Shown: positions 1-9,400 of the stretch, one piece after another
Numbering within the stretch: the stretch's first letter is position 1
Layout of the letters: every line of letters starts with the position of its first letter
Notes under the pieces: generated by a model
What the model was told of the DNA's origin: nothing
Seen by the model: only the letters and a program-made list of their open reading frames with translations
Databases searched by the model: none
Position numbers and translations under genes: made by a program
Source of the DNA: an uncultured Ruminococcus sp.
GTDB taxonomy: Bacteria > Bacillota > Clostridia > Oscillospirales > Ruminococcaceae
Assembly (NCBI GenBank): GCA_905199285.1
Contig: CAJKFZ010000015.1
Location: forward strand, 1 to 22,000
Direction: 5' to 3'
DNA: 22,000 bases

Positions 1-90
1 ATACTTTCTTATAACGGAGACTCAATTTCAGGGGGAGATTCAGTTTCGGCTGATAAAAATTATAAAAAGATATTTTCATACTATGACTAA
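1..90 (+). CDS. possible 3' end of an upstream gene (partial)
   Basis: Frame 1 is open from the window edge to a TAA at 88-90 and gives 29 hydrophilic residues rich in Ser, Gly, Asp and Tyr. This could be the C-terminus of an upstream protein ending about 37 bases before coaBC. Frame 2 is also open here because the coaBC frame runs to the window edge, so openness alone is weak evidence. No family can be recognised. Confidence 0.3.
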   Translation: MLSYNGDSISGGDSVSADKNYKKIFSYYD

Positions 91-127
91 AAAACGTCAA
101 TTTTATGGCAAAAAGGAGAATTATCAT

Positions 128-1330
128 ATGCTTAAAGGAAAAACTATACTGCTCGGAGTATCAGGCTCTATCGCAGTTTATAAAATATGCAACCTCGCAA
201 GAATGCTCACGAAGCTCGGTGCGGACGTTCACGTTGCAATGACAGAAAATTCAACAAACTTCGTTCATCCGCTCACATTTGAAACTCTCACACAGCACAA
301 ATGCCTTATAGATACCTTTGACAGAAATTTCGAGTACAGCGTTGAACACGTTTCAATAGCTAAAAAAGCGGATGTGGTGATGATAGCTCCTGCTTCGGCA
401 AATGTTATCGGAAAAATAGCAAACGGTATCGCAGACGATATGCTCACAACCACTGTAATGGCCTGCACCTGCAAAAAAATAATTGCTCCTGCAATGAATC
501 ACAATATGTTCCACAACCCGATTGTTCAGGATAATATTGAAAAGCTGAAAAAATTCGGCTATGGGATAATAGAGCCCGTTAAAGGTATGCTTGCAAACCG
601 TGATATCGGCGACGGAAAACTTCCGGATGAAGAAACACTCCTTGAATATATTATCCGGGAAATTGCATTTGAAAAAGATCTTTCCGGAAAAAAGGTACTC
701 GTAACAGCAGGCGCAACAAGAGAAAATATTGATCCGGTCAGATTCATAACAAATCACTCGACCGGAAAAATGGGATTTGCAATAGCCAAAGCAGCTATGC
801 TCCGTGGAGCAGATGTAACAGTTGTTGCAGCTCATACCGATGTACAGCCTCCGATGTTTGTCGATGTTATACCCGTTGAAACGGCTCAGGATATGTTCAA
901 TGCTGTTAAGGAGCGTTTTGAGGATTTCGATTTCATAATAAAAGCTGCTGCCGTTGCTGACTATACTCCTTTAACAACTGCTGACAGCAAAATAAAAAAA
1001 TCCGAGGGCGATATGAGCATCCCTCTCAGAAGAACAGAGGATATTCTTAGATATATAGGACAAAATAAAAGAAATGGTCAGGTTGTCTGCGGATTTTCAA
1101 TGGAAACAGATAACGTTATCGAAAATTCACGGAGAAAGCTTTCTTCCAAAAATGCCGATATGATTTGCGCCAACTCAATAAAAACAGCCGGCGCAGGATT
1201 CGGAACAGACACCAATATCATTACCATAATCACCGCCAGAAAAGAAGAAGAGCTTGAAATAATGACCAAATTTGATGCGGCAAATCTTATTCTCAATAAG
1301 ATGAAGGAGCTTGAAAAGGAGAAAATTTAA
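128..1330 (+). CDS. coaBC: bifunctional phosphopantothenoylcysteine decarboxylase / phosphopantothenate-cysteine ligase
   Basis: This cytoplasmic enzyme of coenzyme A synthesis joins cysteine to 4'-phosphopantothenate (CoaB) and decarboxylates the product to 4'-phosphopantetheine (CoaC). The N-terminal FMN-dependent CoaC half shows GVSGSIAVYK, a His in EHVSIAK (the E. coli His75 position), PASANVIGKIANGIADD and PAMNHNM. The C-terminal CoaB half (from about residue 190) shows VTAGATRENIDPVRFITNHS followed by TGKMG, then KAAAVADYTP and SKIKK. I chose ATG 128 because AAGGAG lies at 113-118 with 9-base spacing. The upstream in-frame ATG at 83 has no ribosome site and would add 15 non-conserved residues. 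The length of 400 aa is normal. Oddity: the loop carrying the CoaC catalytic Cys (ACGD in E. coli, Cys158) reads LANRDIGDGK here, with Asn157 instead. The stop codon overlaps the ldhA start by one base. Confidence 0.95.
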   Translation: MLKGKTILLGVSGSIAVYKICNLARMLTKLGADVHVAMTENSTNFVHPLTFETLTQHKCLIDTFDRNFEYSVEHVSIAKKADVVMIAPASANVIGKIANGIADDMLTTTVMACTCKKIIAPAMNHNMFHNPIVQDNIEKLKKFGYGIIEPVKGMLANRDIGDGKLPDEETLLEYIIREIAFEKDLSGKKVLVTAGATRENIDPVRFITNHSTGKMGFAIAKAAMLRGADVTVVAAHTDVQPPMFVDVIPVETAQDMFNAVKERFEDFDFIIKAAAVADYTPLTTADSKIKKSEGDMSIPLRRTEDILRYIGQNKRNGQVVCGFSMETDNVIENSRRKLSSKNADMICANSIKTAGAGFGTDTNIITIITARKEEELEIMTKFDAANLILNKMKELEKEKI

Positions 1331-2310
1331 TGAAAGTTGCTTTTTTCGATGCAAAACCCTATGACATTCCCTCGTTTGAGGAATATGGCAAGAAAAACGA
1401 TATCAAGTTCAAATTCTATGAAACAAAGCTTAACGAAGATACTGCCGATCTGGCAAAAAATTGTATTGCCGTCTGCGTTTTCGTTAACGATACCGTTAAT
1501 GCCGCAGTTATCGACAAACTCTGTGAACTGGGAGTAAAGCTTATAGCTCTTAGATGCGCCGGATATAATAATGTGGATATAAATTATGCCAAAGGTAAAA
1601 TAACTATAGTAAGAGTTCCGGCATACTCGCCATACGCTGTTGCTGAACACGCTATGGCACTGCTTTTAACTTCTATAAGGCGTGTACACAAGGCTTATAT
1701 CAGAACACGAGATTTCAATTTCTCTTTAAACGGTCTTACAGGATTCGATCTTCACGGAAAAACCGTCGGCGTGGTAGGAACCGGAAAGATTGGACGTGTT
1801 TTCATTGATATCTGCCGTGGCTTCGGTATGAATGTTATCGCATACGATAAATTCCCGGCTAATGACTGCGGTATTGATTATGTCCCGCTTGACGAGCTTT
1901 TCCGGCGCAGCGATATAATCTCTTTCCACTGTCCGCTTACCGAGGAAACTTTTCACATGATAAACAGCGAAACAGTTGAAAAACTGAAAAAAGGAGTCGT
2001 TATCATAAATACTTCCAGAGGAGCTCTGATCGACGCTGAATCCCTGCTTGAGGGTATCAAATCACGCAGGATCGGCGCTGCCTGTCTCGACGTTTACGAA
2101 GAAGAAGGCGACGTTTTCTTTCAGGACTTCTCCGGACATATCATTGATGACGATGTTCTCGCAAGACTTATTTCCATGCCGAATGTTATTGTAACTTCTC
2201 ATCAGGCATTTCTGACGGAAGAGGCTCTTAATAATATCGCAGAAACTACTGCTGCCAATATTGCTGCTTTCTCTAAAGGTGAAGAAAGCGGAAATGAATT
2301 AAAATTATAA
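1330..2310 (+). CDS. ldhA: D-lactate dehydrogenase (D-2-hydroxyacid dehydrogenase family)
   Basis: This NAD-dependent cytoplasmic enzyme reduces pyruvate to D-lactate, regenerating NAD during fermentation. At 326 aa it has the normal family length. The Rossmann motif is GVVGTGKIGRVF (about residues 147-158). The catalytic residues of the family are visible: Arg230 in NTSRGALID, the Glu of LDVYEEE (about 257-259) and His291 in TSHQAFLTEEAL. The stretch DVYEEEGDVFFQDFSG followed by DDDVLARL and HQAFLTEEAL resembles the E. coli LdhA type more than PGDH or VanH types. Substrate choice among short 2-hydroxyacids is inferred. ATG 1330 overlaps the coaBC stop (TAATG) and has AAGGAG at 1316-1321, so the two genes are probably translationally coupled. 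A terminator follows. Confidence 0.9.
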   Translation: MKVAFFDAKPYDIPSFEEYGKKNDIKFKFYETKLNEDTADLAKNCIAVCVFVNDTVNAAVIDKLCELGVKLIALRCAGYNNVDINYAKGKITIVRVPAYSPYAVAEHAMALLLTSIRRVHKAYIRTRDFNFSLNGLTGFDLHGKTVGVVGTGKIGRVFIDICRGFGMNVIAYDKFPANDCGIDYVPLDELFRRSDIISFHCPLTEETFHMINSETVEKLKKGVVIINTSRGALIDAESLLEGIKSRRIGAACLDVYEEEGDVFFQDFSGHIIDDDVLARLISMPNVIVTSHQAFLTEEALNNIAETTAANIAAFSKGEESGNELKL

Positions 2311-2365
2311 GAAAAATGACAAATCCTATGGCAGTCGTCCGTGGGAAACAATAAAAATATTCATC

Positions 2366-2395
2366 ACGGAGGGTACTCGCTGCTCTCCGTTTTTA
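2366..2395 (+). terminator. intrinsic terminator after coaBC-ldhA
   Basis: ACGGAG (2366-2371) pairs perfectly with CTCCGT (2385-2390). The stem can extend inward by G-U, G-C and U-G pairs, and TTTTTATTT follows directly. It lies 55 bases after the ldhA stop and separates this operon from the pilus operon. Confidence 0.75.
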
Positions 2396-2532
2396 TTTGC
2401 TTATCAAACTTTGTTCATACAGATTTAATAGTTGTCTTTATACATATTGCATAGATTTCAGAAATATTCGCCCCTATTTAAAGGCTTAAAAATTTTATTT
2501 TTCGTGAATAGTGACAAAAAAAAAGAAAAGCG

Positions 2533-2561
2533 TTGACATTTTTGTTTAAAAGTGCTATACT
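2533..2561 (+). promoter_or_regulatory. sigma-A promoter, extended -10
   Basis: A perfect -35 TTGACA (2533-2538) and TATACT (2556-2561) are separated by 17 bases, with TG at 2553-2554 giving an extended -10 element. Transcription should start near 2568. It is the only good promoter found ahead of the pilus operon. Confidence 0.85.
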
Positions 2562-2602
2562 AAATTCATAAGATTTAAAGGAACTTCCGAAAAATAAAAC
2601 GT

Positions 2603-2629
2603 CAGAAATATACAAATTGTAAATATCTG
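2603..2629 (+). promoter_or_regulatory. 27-base dyad in the pilus-operon leader (operator or leader hairpin)
   Basis: The arms pair outward from a one-base centre at 2616: TACAA/TTGTA, one mismatch, AT/AT, one mismatch, CAGA/TCTG. It lies about 40 bases after the predicted transcription start and 25 bases before the first start codon. Its symmetry fits a dimeric repressor site. It could equally fold as a leader hairpin. No regulator gene is visible in the window. Confidence 0.5.
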
Positions 2630-2654
2630 GCATCAGCAAAGGCAGGCGAAATGT

Positions 2655-2858
2655 ATGACGGACAAGGAATTGCATAAGCTGAAAAAATCAGAGCTTCTTG
2701 AACTTCTCTTTACCATGCGAAAAGAGATAGATCTTCTTCAGACCGAAAACAATGATTTGAAACAAAAGCTTGATAACTCCGCTGCTGACCGGGAGATTCT
2801 TGAAAAAATTTTTCATGCTGTATGTCCCAACGAAAAGGAGGGAAGCAATTCAAAATGA
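2655..2858 (+). CDS. small coiled-coil protein coupled to signal peptidase
   Basis: This is a 67-aa, highly charged protein with no membrane segment or signal peptide. Residues 5-52 are Leu-, Glu- and Lys-rich with heptad-like spacing (LKKSELLELLF, then LLQTENNDLKQKL), so it is predicted to be a helical coiled coil. From memory, similar small proteins beginning MTDKEL or similar sit next to signal peptidase and sortase genes in other Clostridia and are often mislabelled as DNA repair proteins. The function is unknown. The start ATG 2655 has a modest AAAGGCAGG upstream. A nearer ATG at 2651 is in another frame and stops after eight codons. The stop overlaps the signal peptidase start as ATGA, and the next gene's ribosome site lies inside this gene, so the two are probably translated in a coupled way. 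Confidence 0.75.
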   Translation: MTDKELHKLKKSELLELLFTMRKEIDLLQTENNDLKQKLDNSAADREILEKIFHAVCPNEKEGSNSK

Positions 2859-3448
2859 ATACAGCCGATACGGGTAATTCGTTTGAGAATCTGCCCAGCA
2901 CAGAACAGCTTGAATCAGAGCTGAAACAAATTAAATACCGAAAAGATTTCAGAAGAATATTGAGAAGCACTATATCATCCCTTCTCGTTGTTGCCGCTAT
3001 AGCTGTTTTGGTTTCTATGCTTTTTCTTCCCGTTCTCAGAGTTACGGGATCAAGCATGACTCCAACTATGCAGAATGACGAACTCATTATCTGTTCTAAA
3101 AGAAGCAACTTCAAACAGGGAGACATAGTGGCTTTTTATTATAATAACAAAATTCTTCTGAAAAGAGTTATTGGCATTTCCGGCGATTACATTAATATTA
3201 CACCGGACGGAACTGTTTATGTCAACGATGTTAAACTGGATGAGCCTTATGTAAACGAACTTGCTCTTGGAACGTGCGACATAGAAATGCCGTATCAGGT
3301 TCCTGATAACAGAATTTTCGTTATGGGAGATCATCGTTCAGTTTCAATTGACAGCCGTTCTTCAACCGTAGGATGTATTGCTGATGAATATGTTATCGGA
3401 AAGGTTATTTTCCGTATATGGCCTTTTGAAAGTATCGGAACAGTCTGA
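2855..3448 (+). CDS. type I signal peptidase of the pilus operon
   Basis: This membrane serine protease removes signal peptides from exported precursors. It is a 197-aa protein with one N-terminal membrane segment (about residues 29-52, STISSLLVVAAIAVLVSMLF). The S26 family motifs are in order: VTGSSMTPTM with catalytic Ser67, the Lys box LLKRVIGISGD with catalytic Lys103, and the GDHRSVSIDSRS box, the family's GDNR..SxDSR with His for Asn. ATG 2855 is preferred over the in-frame ATG 2822 because AAGGAGG (2835-2841) lies between them and because ATGA overlaps the previous stop. Its place directly before the pilus subunits suggests a dedicated SipA-like peptidase that processes these pilins. 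In streptococcal pilus loci SipA-type proteins can also act as chaperones. Here the Ser/Lys dyad is intact, so catalysis is expected. Confidence 0.92.
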   Translation: MNTADTGNSFENLPSTEQLESELKQIKYRKDFRRILRSTISSLLVVAAIAVLVSMLFLPVLRVTGSSMTPTMQNDELIICSKRSNFKQGDIVAFYYNNKILLKRVIGISGDYINITPDGTVYVNDVKLDEPYVNELALGTCDIEMPYQVPDNRIFVMGDHRSVSIDSRSSTVGCIADEYVIGKVIFRIWPFESIGTV

Positions 3449-3485
3449 AAGTTCCTTAATTTAAATTCAAGGAGGGATGATTTCG

Positions 3486-6400
3486 TTGAAAGGATTTCAA
3501 TCACTAATCCGCAAATACCTGAAAGATCATGAAAAACGAAAAAAGTATCTTGCTGTAATCATGAGCCTTTCAACTATTGTTACATTTGCCGTGCCAATGA
3601 GTCTTATCATGCCGGCTATAAGTATGACGGATAAAAACGATACTAATGGTGAAAGTCCGCCAGTCAGTCTTCTGGCAAACGACGAACAGGGCAACGGACA
3701 AAAGCTGACTAATGCTGCCGGTGCAGATGGAAATATTGTAGATGGTATAACCTATAGTCCAAGCGAAATGTCTTTGAAAACGCTGCTTATCGGTGAGGGA
3801 ACAGGTGTTGCCTGGGCTGACGGATGCAGTACTGTTGACGAGATAATGAATGCGGCAATGGATGAGTATTTCTTAGGTATCGCTAATGATTTCTGCGCTT
3901 TTATCGAAGGCGATTTTACTGCTACCGAAGCTGATGCAGAAGGTCGTGTCGCTATCGGCGGAGATCTTACATTTACCAAGGATTGGAACTATCAGGTAGG
4001 AAGCGGCGATTACGCTTCAATGACTCACCTGTCTTCAACAGATAATTACGCTGAAATAGCTAATTTCGCAAGCGTTATCGTCGGCGGAAAAATGGTACGT
4101 ATAAATACGCTTTCTACAGGCTATGGCCACAACAGAAATGGTACAGATGATGAAAAATACGATGACGCTAATGATTCATCACATAAATACCATACGACAA
4201 ATGCCGGTAACAAATACTCCTACACCGTTTATTATCTTCCTGAAGAAGGACTTTTCAAACGTTTTATAATAGGCAATATAGATGATTCTCATCATATAAC
4301 ATATGTTGGTTCTACCAGCGAGGATCTGCCTTACAGCGATTTGCACAGTCATGATTATCCTGGTGGATGCGGCGACAACTGTCCGCATAATTACTTAGAC
4401 AATATAAACGAATTAGCCCAAATGTATCAATACGATGGTACAAAAGCTATTATTTCACAAGCCTTTGTTCAAATAAGAGAACGTTCTTCAATTCTCTCGC
4501 AGAAGAAAGGTATCGCTGCCGACGGTAGTCAATGGGGCGACATACACCTGACAGGTCCCGGAACTGACAGCAAAGCTAAAACAGTTTATTTTGATCTTGG
4601 AGATTCGTGGAAAGATTACAGAAATATATTTTTTGATGATATCCCTGAAGGTGCAAACATTGTTATAAACTGTGGTGACAGCAACGTTGTTATAGCCGGT
4701 GACGGTAATAACTCAAACGTTCATACCTTTATAAACGGTACTGAAATATCCAATACAGGAAACGTTCACAGCAACAATCATCCGGATTCGCAGAGAATTC
4801 TGTACAATTTCTATGCAGCTACAAAGGTTTCTGTTAACGGAAACTTCAACGGTACGATTCTTGCTCCAAACGCTGACGTAACCTCAATGGAAGAGAAATC
4901 ACCCGGACATCTTTCCGGCGCTCTTATTGCAAAATCCTTCAAGGGCGGTCTTGAATTCGGTTACAGACCCTACCGAGGTGGAGCCGACATTCTTGGAGCT
5001 GTTTCCGGTTACACTATTCCGGTTGATAAATTTTCAAGTATAAAAGACGACGAAGGAAATTCTGTTTTCCTCCCTGGCGCAACTCTTGCACTTATTGATA
5101 CTAATAATACTCCTGACAATGAACAGGACGACAGCCTTGTAAGCGCATGGAACAGCGGCAGTGAAACAAAGTATGCTTCAATTCCGACAGCGGTGGATTT
5201 CTCCGGAGATACGGATTACACGCCACTTATGGAGAATGGTACATATACCATTTCAAAAACTTATGTTTTAGAAGAACAATCTGCTCCTGAAGGATACCTT
5301 AAAGAAGATAAGCAATATTCTATAAAGGTAGAAGAAACTATCTACAGCGATTATCTGCTTCCTAAAGACGGCAGCGGAACATTCCCGCAAAAGGTTGACG
5401 TCAAGGTGCGGATGACTGAAAGTCCTGAAAAACCAGACGGACTGAATGAAACGCTGGAATTCACTATAAAAGATGCTTATGGCGATAAAGGTATTGAACA
5501 GCGCAGAATTTATATTCCAAACGATGTATCCCCTACTGATGTATTCCACATTGATATCGACTCATCTCAGACAAAACAGAATATCACTAAAGTAGGAAAA
5601 TACTCAGGTTTTGACAGTTTAACTAATGGAAACGATGAAACCAATGTAATGGGAGCTCCGAAACAGACTACTGCTGTTACAGCTTCTTCTACGACAACAT
5701 CGACAACGACAGCAGCTGCGGAAACCAGAGAAAGAGATTATACTATCACTACTAATATACCTCTGGAGACAGAATATGAACTTTCTCCAGACGTGGATGG
5801 AACTGTAACTAAATTTGAGTTCACTATTAACCCTAATGAAGGGCATAATTATAATGCTGAAGTAACCTTCCAGTATTGGATTAATGATCAATGGGAATAC
5901 CATTCACCAAATCTCCATATCGAAGATGGTAGTGTTACAGTTACACTTACACAACCAGCGAAAGTAAGTAAGATAAAATTTCAATGTTATGGAAATTCTG
6001 ATAATACCTGTACTATAAGCGATTTTAAAATTTTCTATACTTCCGATAACAGCTTTACGGTTGAGCTCGATAATCCAAATTTAATAGAGGGCGATTCAAC
6101 ATCGCTTAAAATTGATGAGAAAGCACTCGGAGATATTAAATGGGATCTTAGTAACGCCGATGGATGTACAATTACAGGCGACAAAGAGAATGGATATACC
6201 CTGAAAACAACTAAATCCGGCAACTTCACGATCAAAGGTGAGGATGAAAATACCGAAAACGGTAAATATTCAACCGGAAGAATATGTAACTTCACAGTTC
6301 ATGTCGAGCCATTCAAAGTTACACCAAATCAAACTTCGATATCAAGCGGTGAAACAGTTACTTTGACAGCAAATAAACCTGCTGAATGGTCAAAACATAA

Positions 6401-9400
6401 TGAAAATGTAACCATTACTCAAAGTGATGATAACATAGAATGTACTGTAACAGTAAATGAAGGTGCTGCTGGTTCTGCCAAAATTACAGCTATGTATAAG
6501 GCAGAAGATGGTACTGAATATACAGATACAGTCGACATCACCATTCCTGAACCTGTGATCCTTTACAAAAAGGTAAACAAAGCAGACGGCGACACCGCAA
6601 TCGATGGTATTGATACCAAAAAGGCATCTCCGTTTAATGACGTAGAAAAGAAATACTACTATTCTCCGGAAAGCATTATGATAATGCCGCTTCCAAAAAA
6701 TAATCTTGATTTCGTCAATAAACCAGGCTTGTTATTCAAGAAGATTGACGATGCGGGAGAGGCAGTAACAGGAGCTGATATTCAGCTTTGGCAGGGCGAA
6801 ACTCAGATTACTGATGAAACCATATGGAAATGGGACGCTGCTCCTGAAACAGGTTCGGATTCATTTTTAATTGACGTTTCACAACTGATAGTTGGCGAAA
6901 CTTATACATTTAAGGAAAATGGTTCTCCATCAACATATGAGAAAGCCGAAGATATTCATTTCAAAGTAATAGACGCTACGCATATCGAATACTGGAAAGA
7001 CGGAGACAGTGAACCTTATCTGGTGCTTGACCTCACTCAGGAACAGACCATTGAAATGGTTGATAACCGAGTGCTCGGAGTTAAGCTTACGCTCAGAAAA
7101 GTGGATTCAGAAAACAAATCCCTAGAGCTTGAAGGTGCAAAGTTCTCACTCTATTCCGCTGACGGTACGCTTATTTGTTCCGACCTCGACGGCAACGGAA
7201 ATATCTTCGACAACGAAGTTTTCAAGAAGCTTGATAACAACTATACTAAAAACGGTTATCTTTTCCCTGGAGTTTATTATCTTACAGAAGATACTATCCC
7301 CGATCATCCTGAAAAGGATAAGGGAGAAACCTATAAGAATCCGGGTAAGATTTATTTTACCGTTAACAGCGATTACTCGATCACTTCAGGACGAACAACT
7401 TCTGTAAGCATCGATGTCAAAGACGTAAACGGCGGCTGTCAGTATTTTGTATACATCGGCGAAAACAAAGATCAACAGCTGAATAAAAAAGATGGCGTGT
7501 CTATCAACAATGTAAAATCATTCATTGTAAAGGCTGACCCGGAACCTCTTCTTTATCTTACCGTTGACGGCGATGATTTAACAGTCAATGGCAGTGAAAT
7601 AAGACAGGCTGATGGTTCTTATCAAAAAACTTTTGATAATCCGGTCTCTCTCACAAAATTTGAGATTCAAAAGAACAATGGATGGGGAAATATCGATCCA
7701 AGTTATGTTGAGGTCGTTACTGCTGACGGTACAAAATACATTTTTGACAAAAATGCTTCGGGCGGCAATTCAGCAATGTCTGATGAAAACCCAATGCTCA
7801 CCGTTAACGGTTCAACTTTTGAAATTGGAAACGAAAAAGAACAAGACGAAAAGGACATCACTGTTACCAAAAAATGGTTAAACGACGAAGGCTTTGAGTC
7901 ATTAAGACCAGGTTCAATAACAGTTAAGTTATATCGATCTGAAACCGAACTTACCGATCCCAAAACACAGCTTACAGAAGCTATGGCATATAAAAAGGAC
8001 GGCAGCGATGTAACCGCAGTTCTTAACGAATCAAACAACTGGACAGCAACATGGAGTGGTCTTGAATCAAAATACCTTAAAGACGGAATAAAACACCCTT
8101 ATAACTACTATATTAAGGAAATAGAAGTTCCTGACGGTTACGATGACAGCTATTCCGTTGATCCGGACGGCACTCTTATTACTGCAAACACTCTGAAAAC
8201 AATTTCACTGAATATTGAGAAAATATGGTCTAATCCGAGTAACTCCAATGTTGCGGTTCCAAATAGTCTCACAGTAAAACTTCAAATGAAAAACGGCGAT
8301 AATTGGGTGGATGTGCGTAATATTACCCTTACATCTGCTAATGATTGGAAAGCAGCGGCTGATAATCTTCCGGCAGGAAAAACATACCGCATTACAGAAC
8401 CCAATGTTCCGAACGGCTGGAAGATCAAAACGGACAGCAATGAAAGCTCGGTTGACGGAAGTACGCTTTCAATTACAAACGAGCCTAAATTAAGCAATCT
8501 TATCACTAAAAAGCTTTGGGACGATGAAAATTCTACAGGAAAGCGTCCTGGTTCGATAATGGTTGCTCTTTATAGGTCTACAAATCAATCTTCAACAAAT
8601 CCGTCCGGTTTAAAGCCGTCTCCAACAGGAGCTTTGTGGCCGGAACAAACTGCGGATGAAGTCAAAGAAGATTACGCAAGACTTCTTCAATATTCGCTTT
8701 ACTTCTATGACGGAATTATGTGTGGCGATCAGGTTGATGAAACAAGCAATTATTACTGGCGAGGTGATTGTCATACCGACGACGAAATTCCCGGCGGATT
8801 CCATGATGCAGGCGACCATGTAATGTTTGGTCTGCCGGCAGGATTCTCAGCTTCAAATCTTGGATGGAGCTTATATGAATTCAGAGATGATTACGATGAG
8901 CTTGGTCAGACGGCGCACACAAAGCTGATTACCGATTACTATGCAGAATTCTTCAGCAAATGTATCCGTGATAACAACGGTACAACGGAAATTCTCGTTC
9001 AGAAAGGTCACGGAAATACCGACCACGCTTATTGGGGAATTCCAGAACTTCAGGATTCACGTGAAAGTGAAATGTATTGGAGAAGCGATGCCGGAGCTGA
9101 TATAGCTGCTGAATATGCCGCTTCACTTGCATTAAGCTATCTGAATTTCCACACTACAGACGAGGCAAAATACAGCAAATATCTTGAAAAAGCTAAAGAG
9201 CTTTACGCATTCTCTGAAAGAGTCAATACTCCATTGAACGAATGGGGCGTAAACAAAGATGAAACTCAGATGAACGCAGAGTATCCTGGATTCTATGATT
9301 CCCGTGAAGCTAACGATGATATGGCATGGGCAGCTGCGTGGATCGCTCTTGCATCTAAAGAAGCAGGTAATGATGAAGCCTTTAATACCTACAAGTCAAA

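Larger units (their letters stand above)
2396..2654 (+). other. intergenic region: promoter and 5' leader of the pilus operon
   Basis: The 344-base gap between ldhA and the next gene holds the ldhA terminator, then an AT-rich stretch (about 2396-2530) in which I recognise nothing firm. A strong sigma-A promoter (2533-2561) and an untranslated leader of about 85 bases with a 27-base dyad follow. I see no ORF, tRNA or known riboswitch here. Confidence 0.7.

Noticed and set aside
83..127. Earlier in-frame ATG for coaBC
   Set aside because: It has no ribosome site and codes for a non-conserved basic extension, while ATG 128 has AAGGAG at the right distance and matches the family N-terminus.
353..835. 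160-aa open frame on the - strand inside coaBC
   Set aside because: It is a shadow of coaBC with Cys/Tyr/Phe-rich composition and no ribosome site or family motif.
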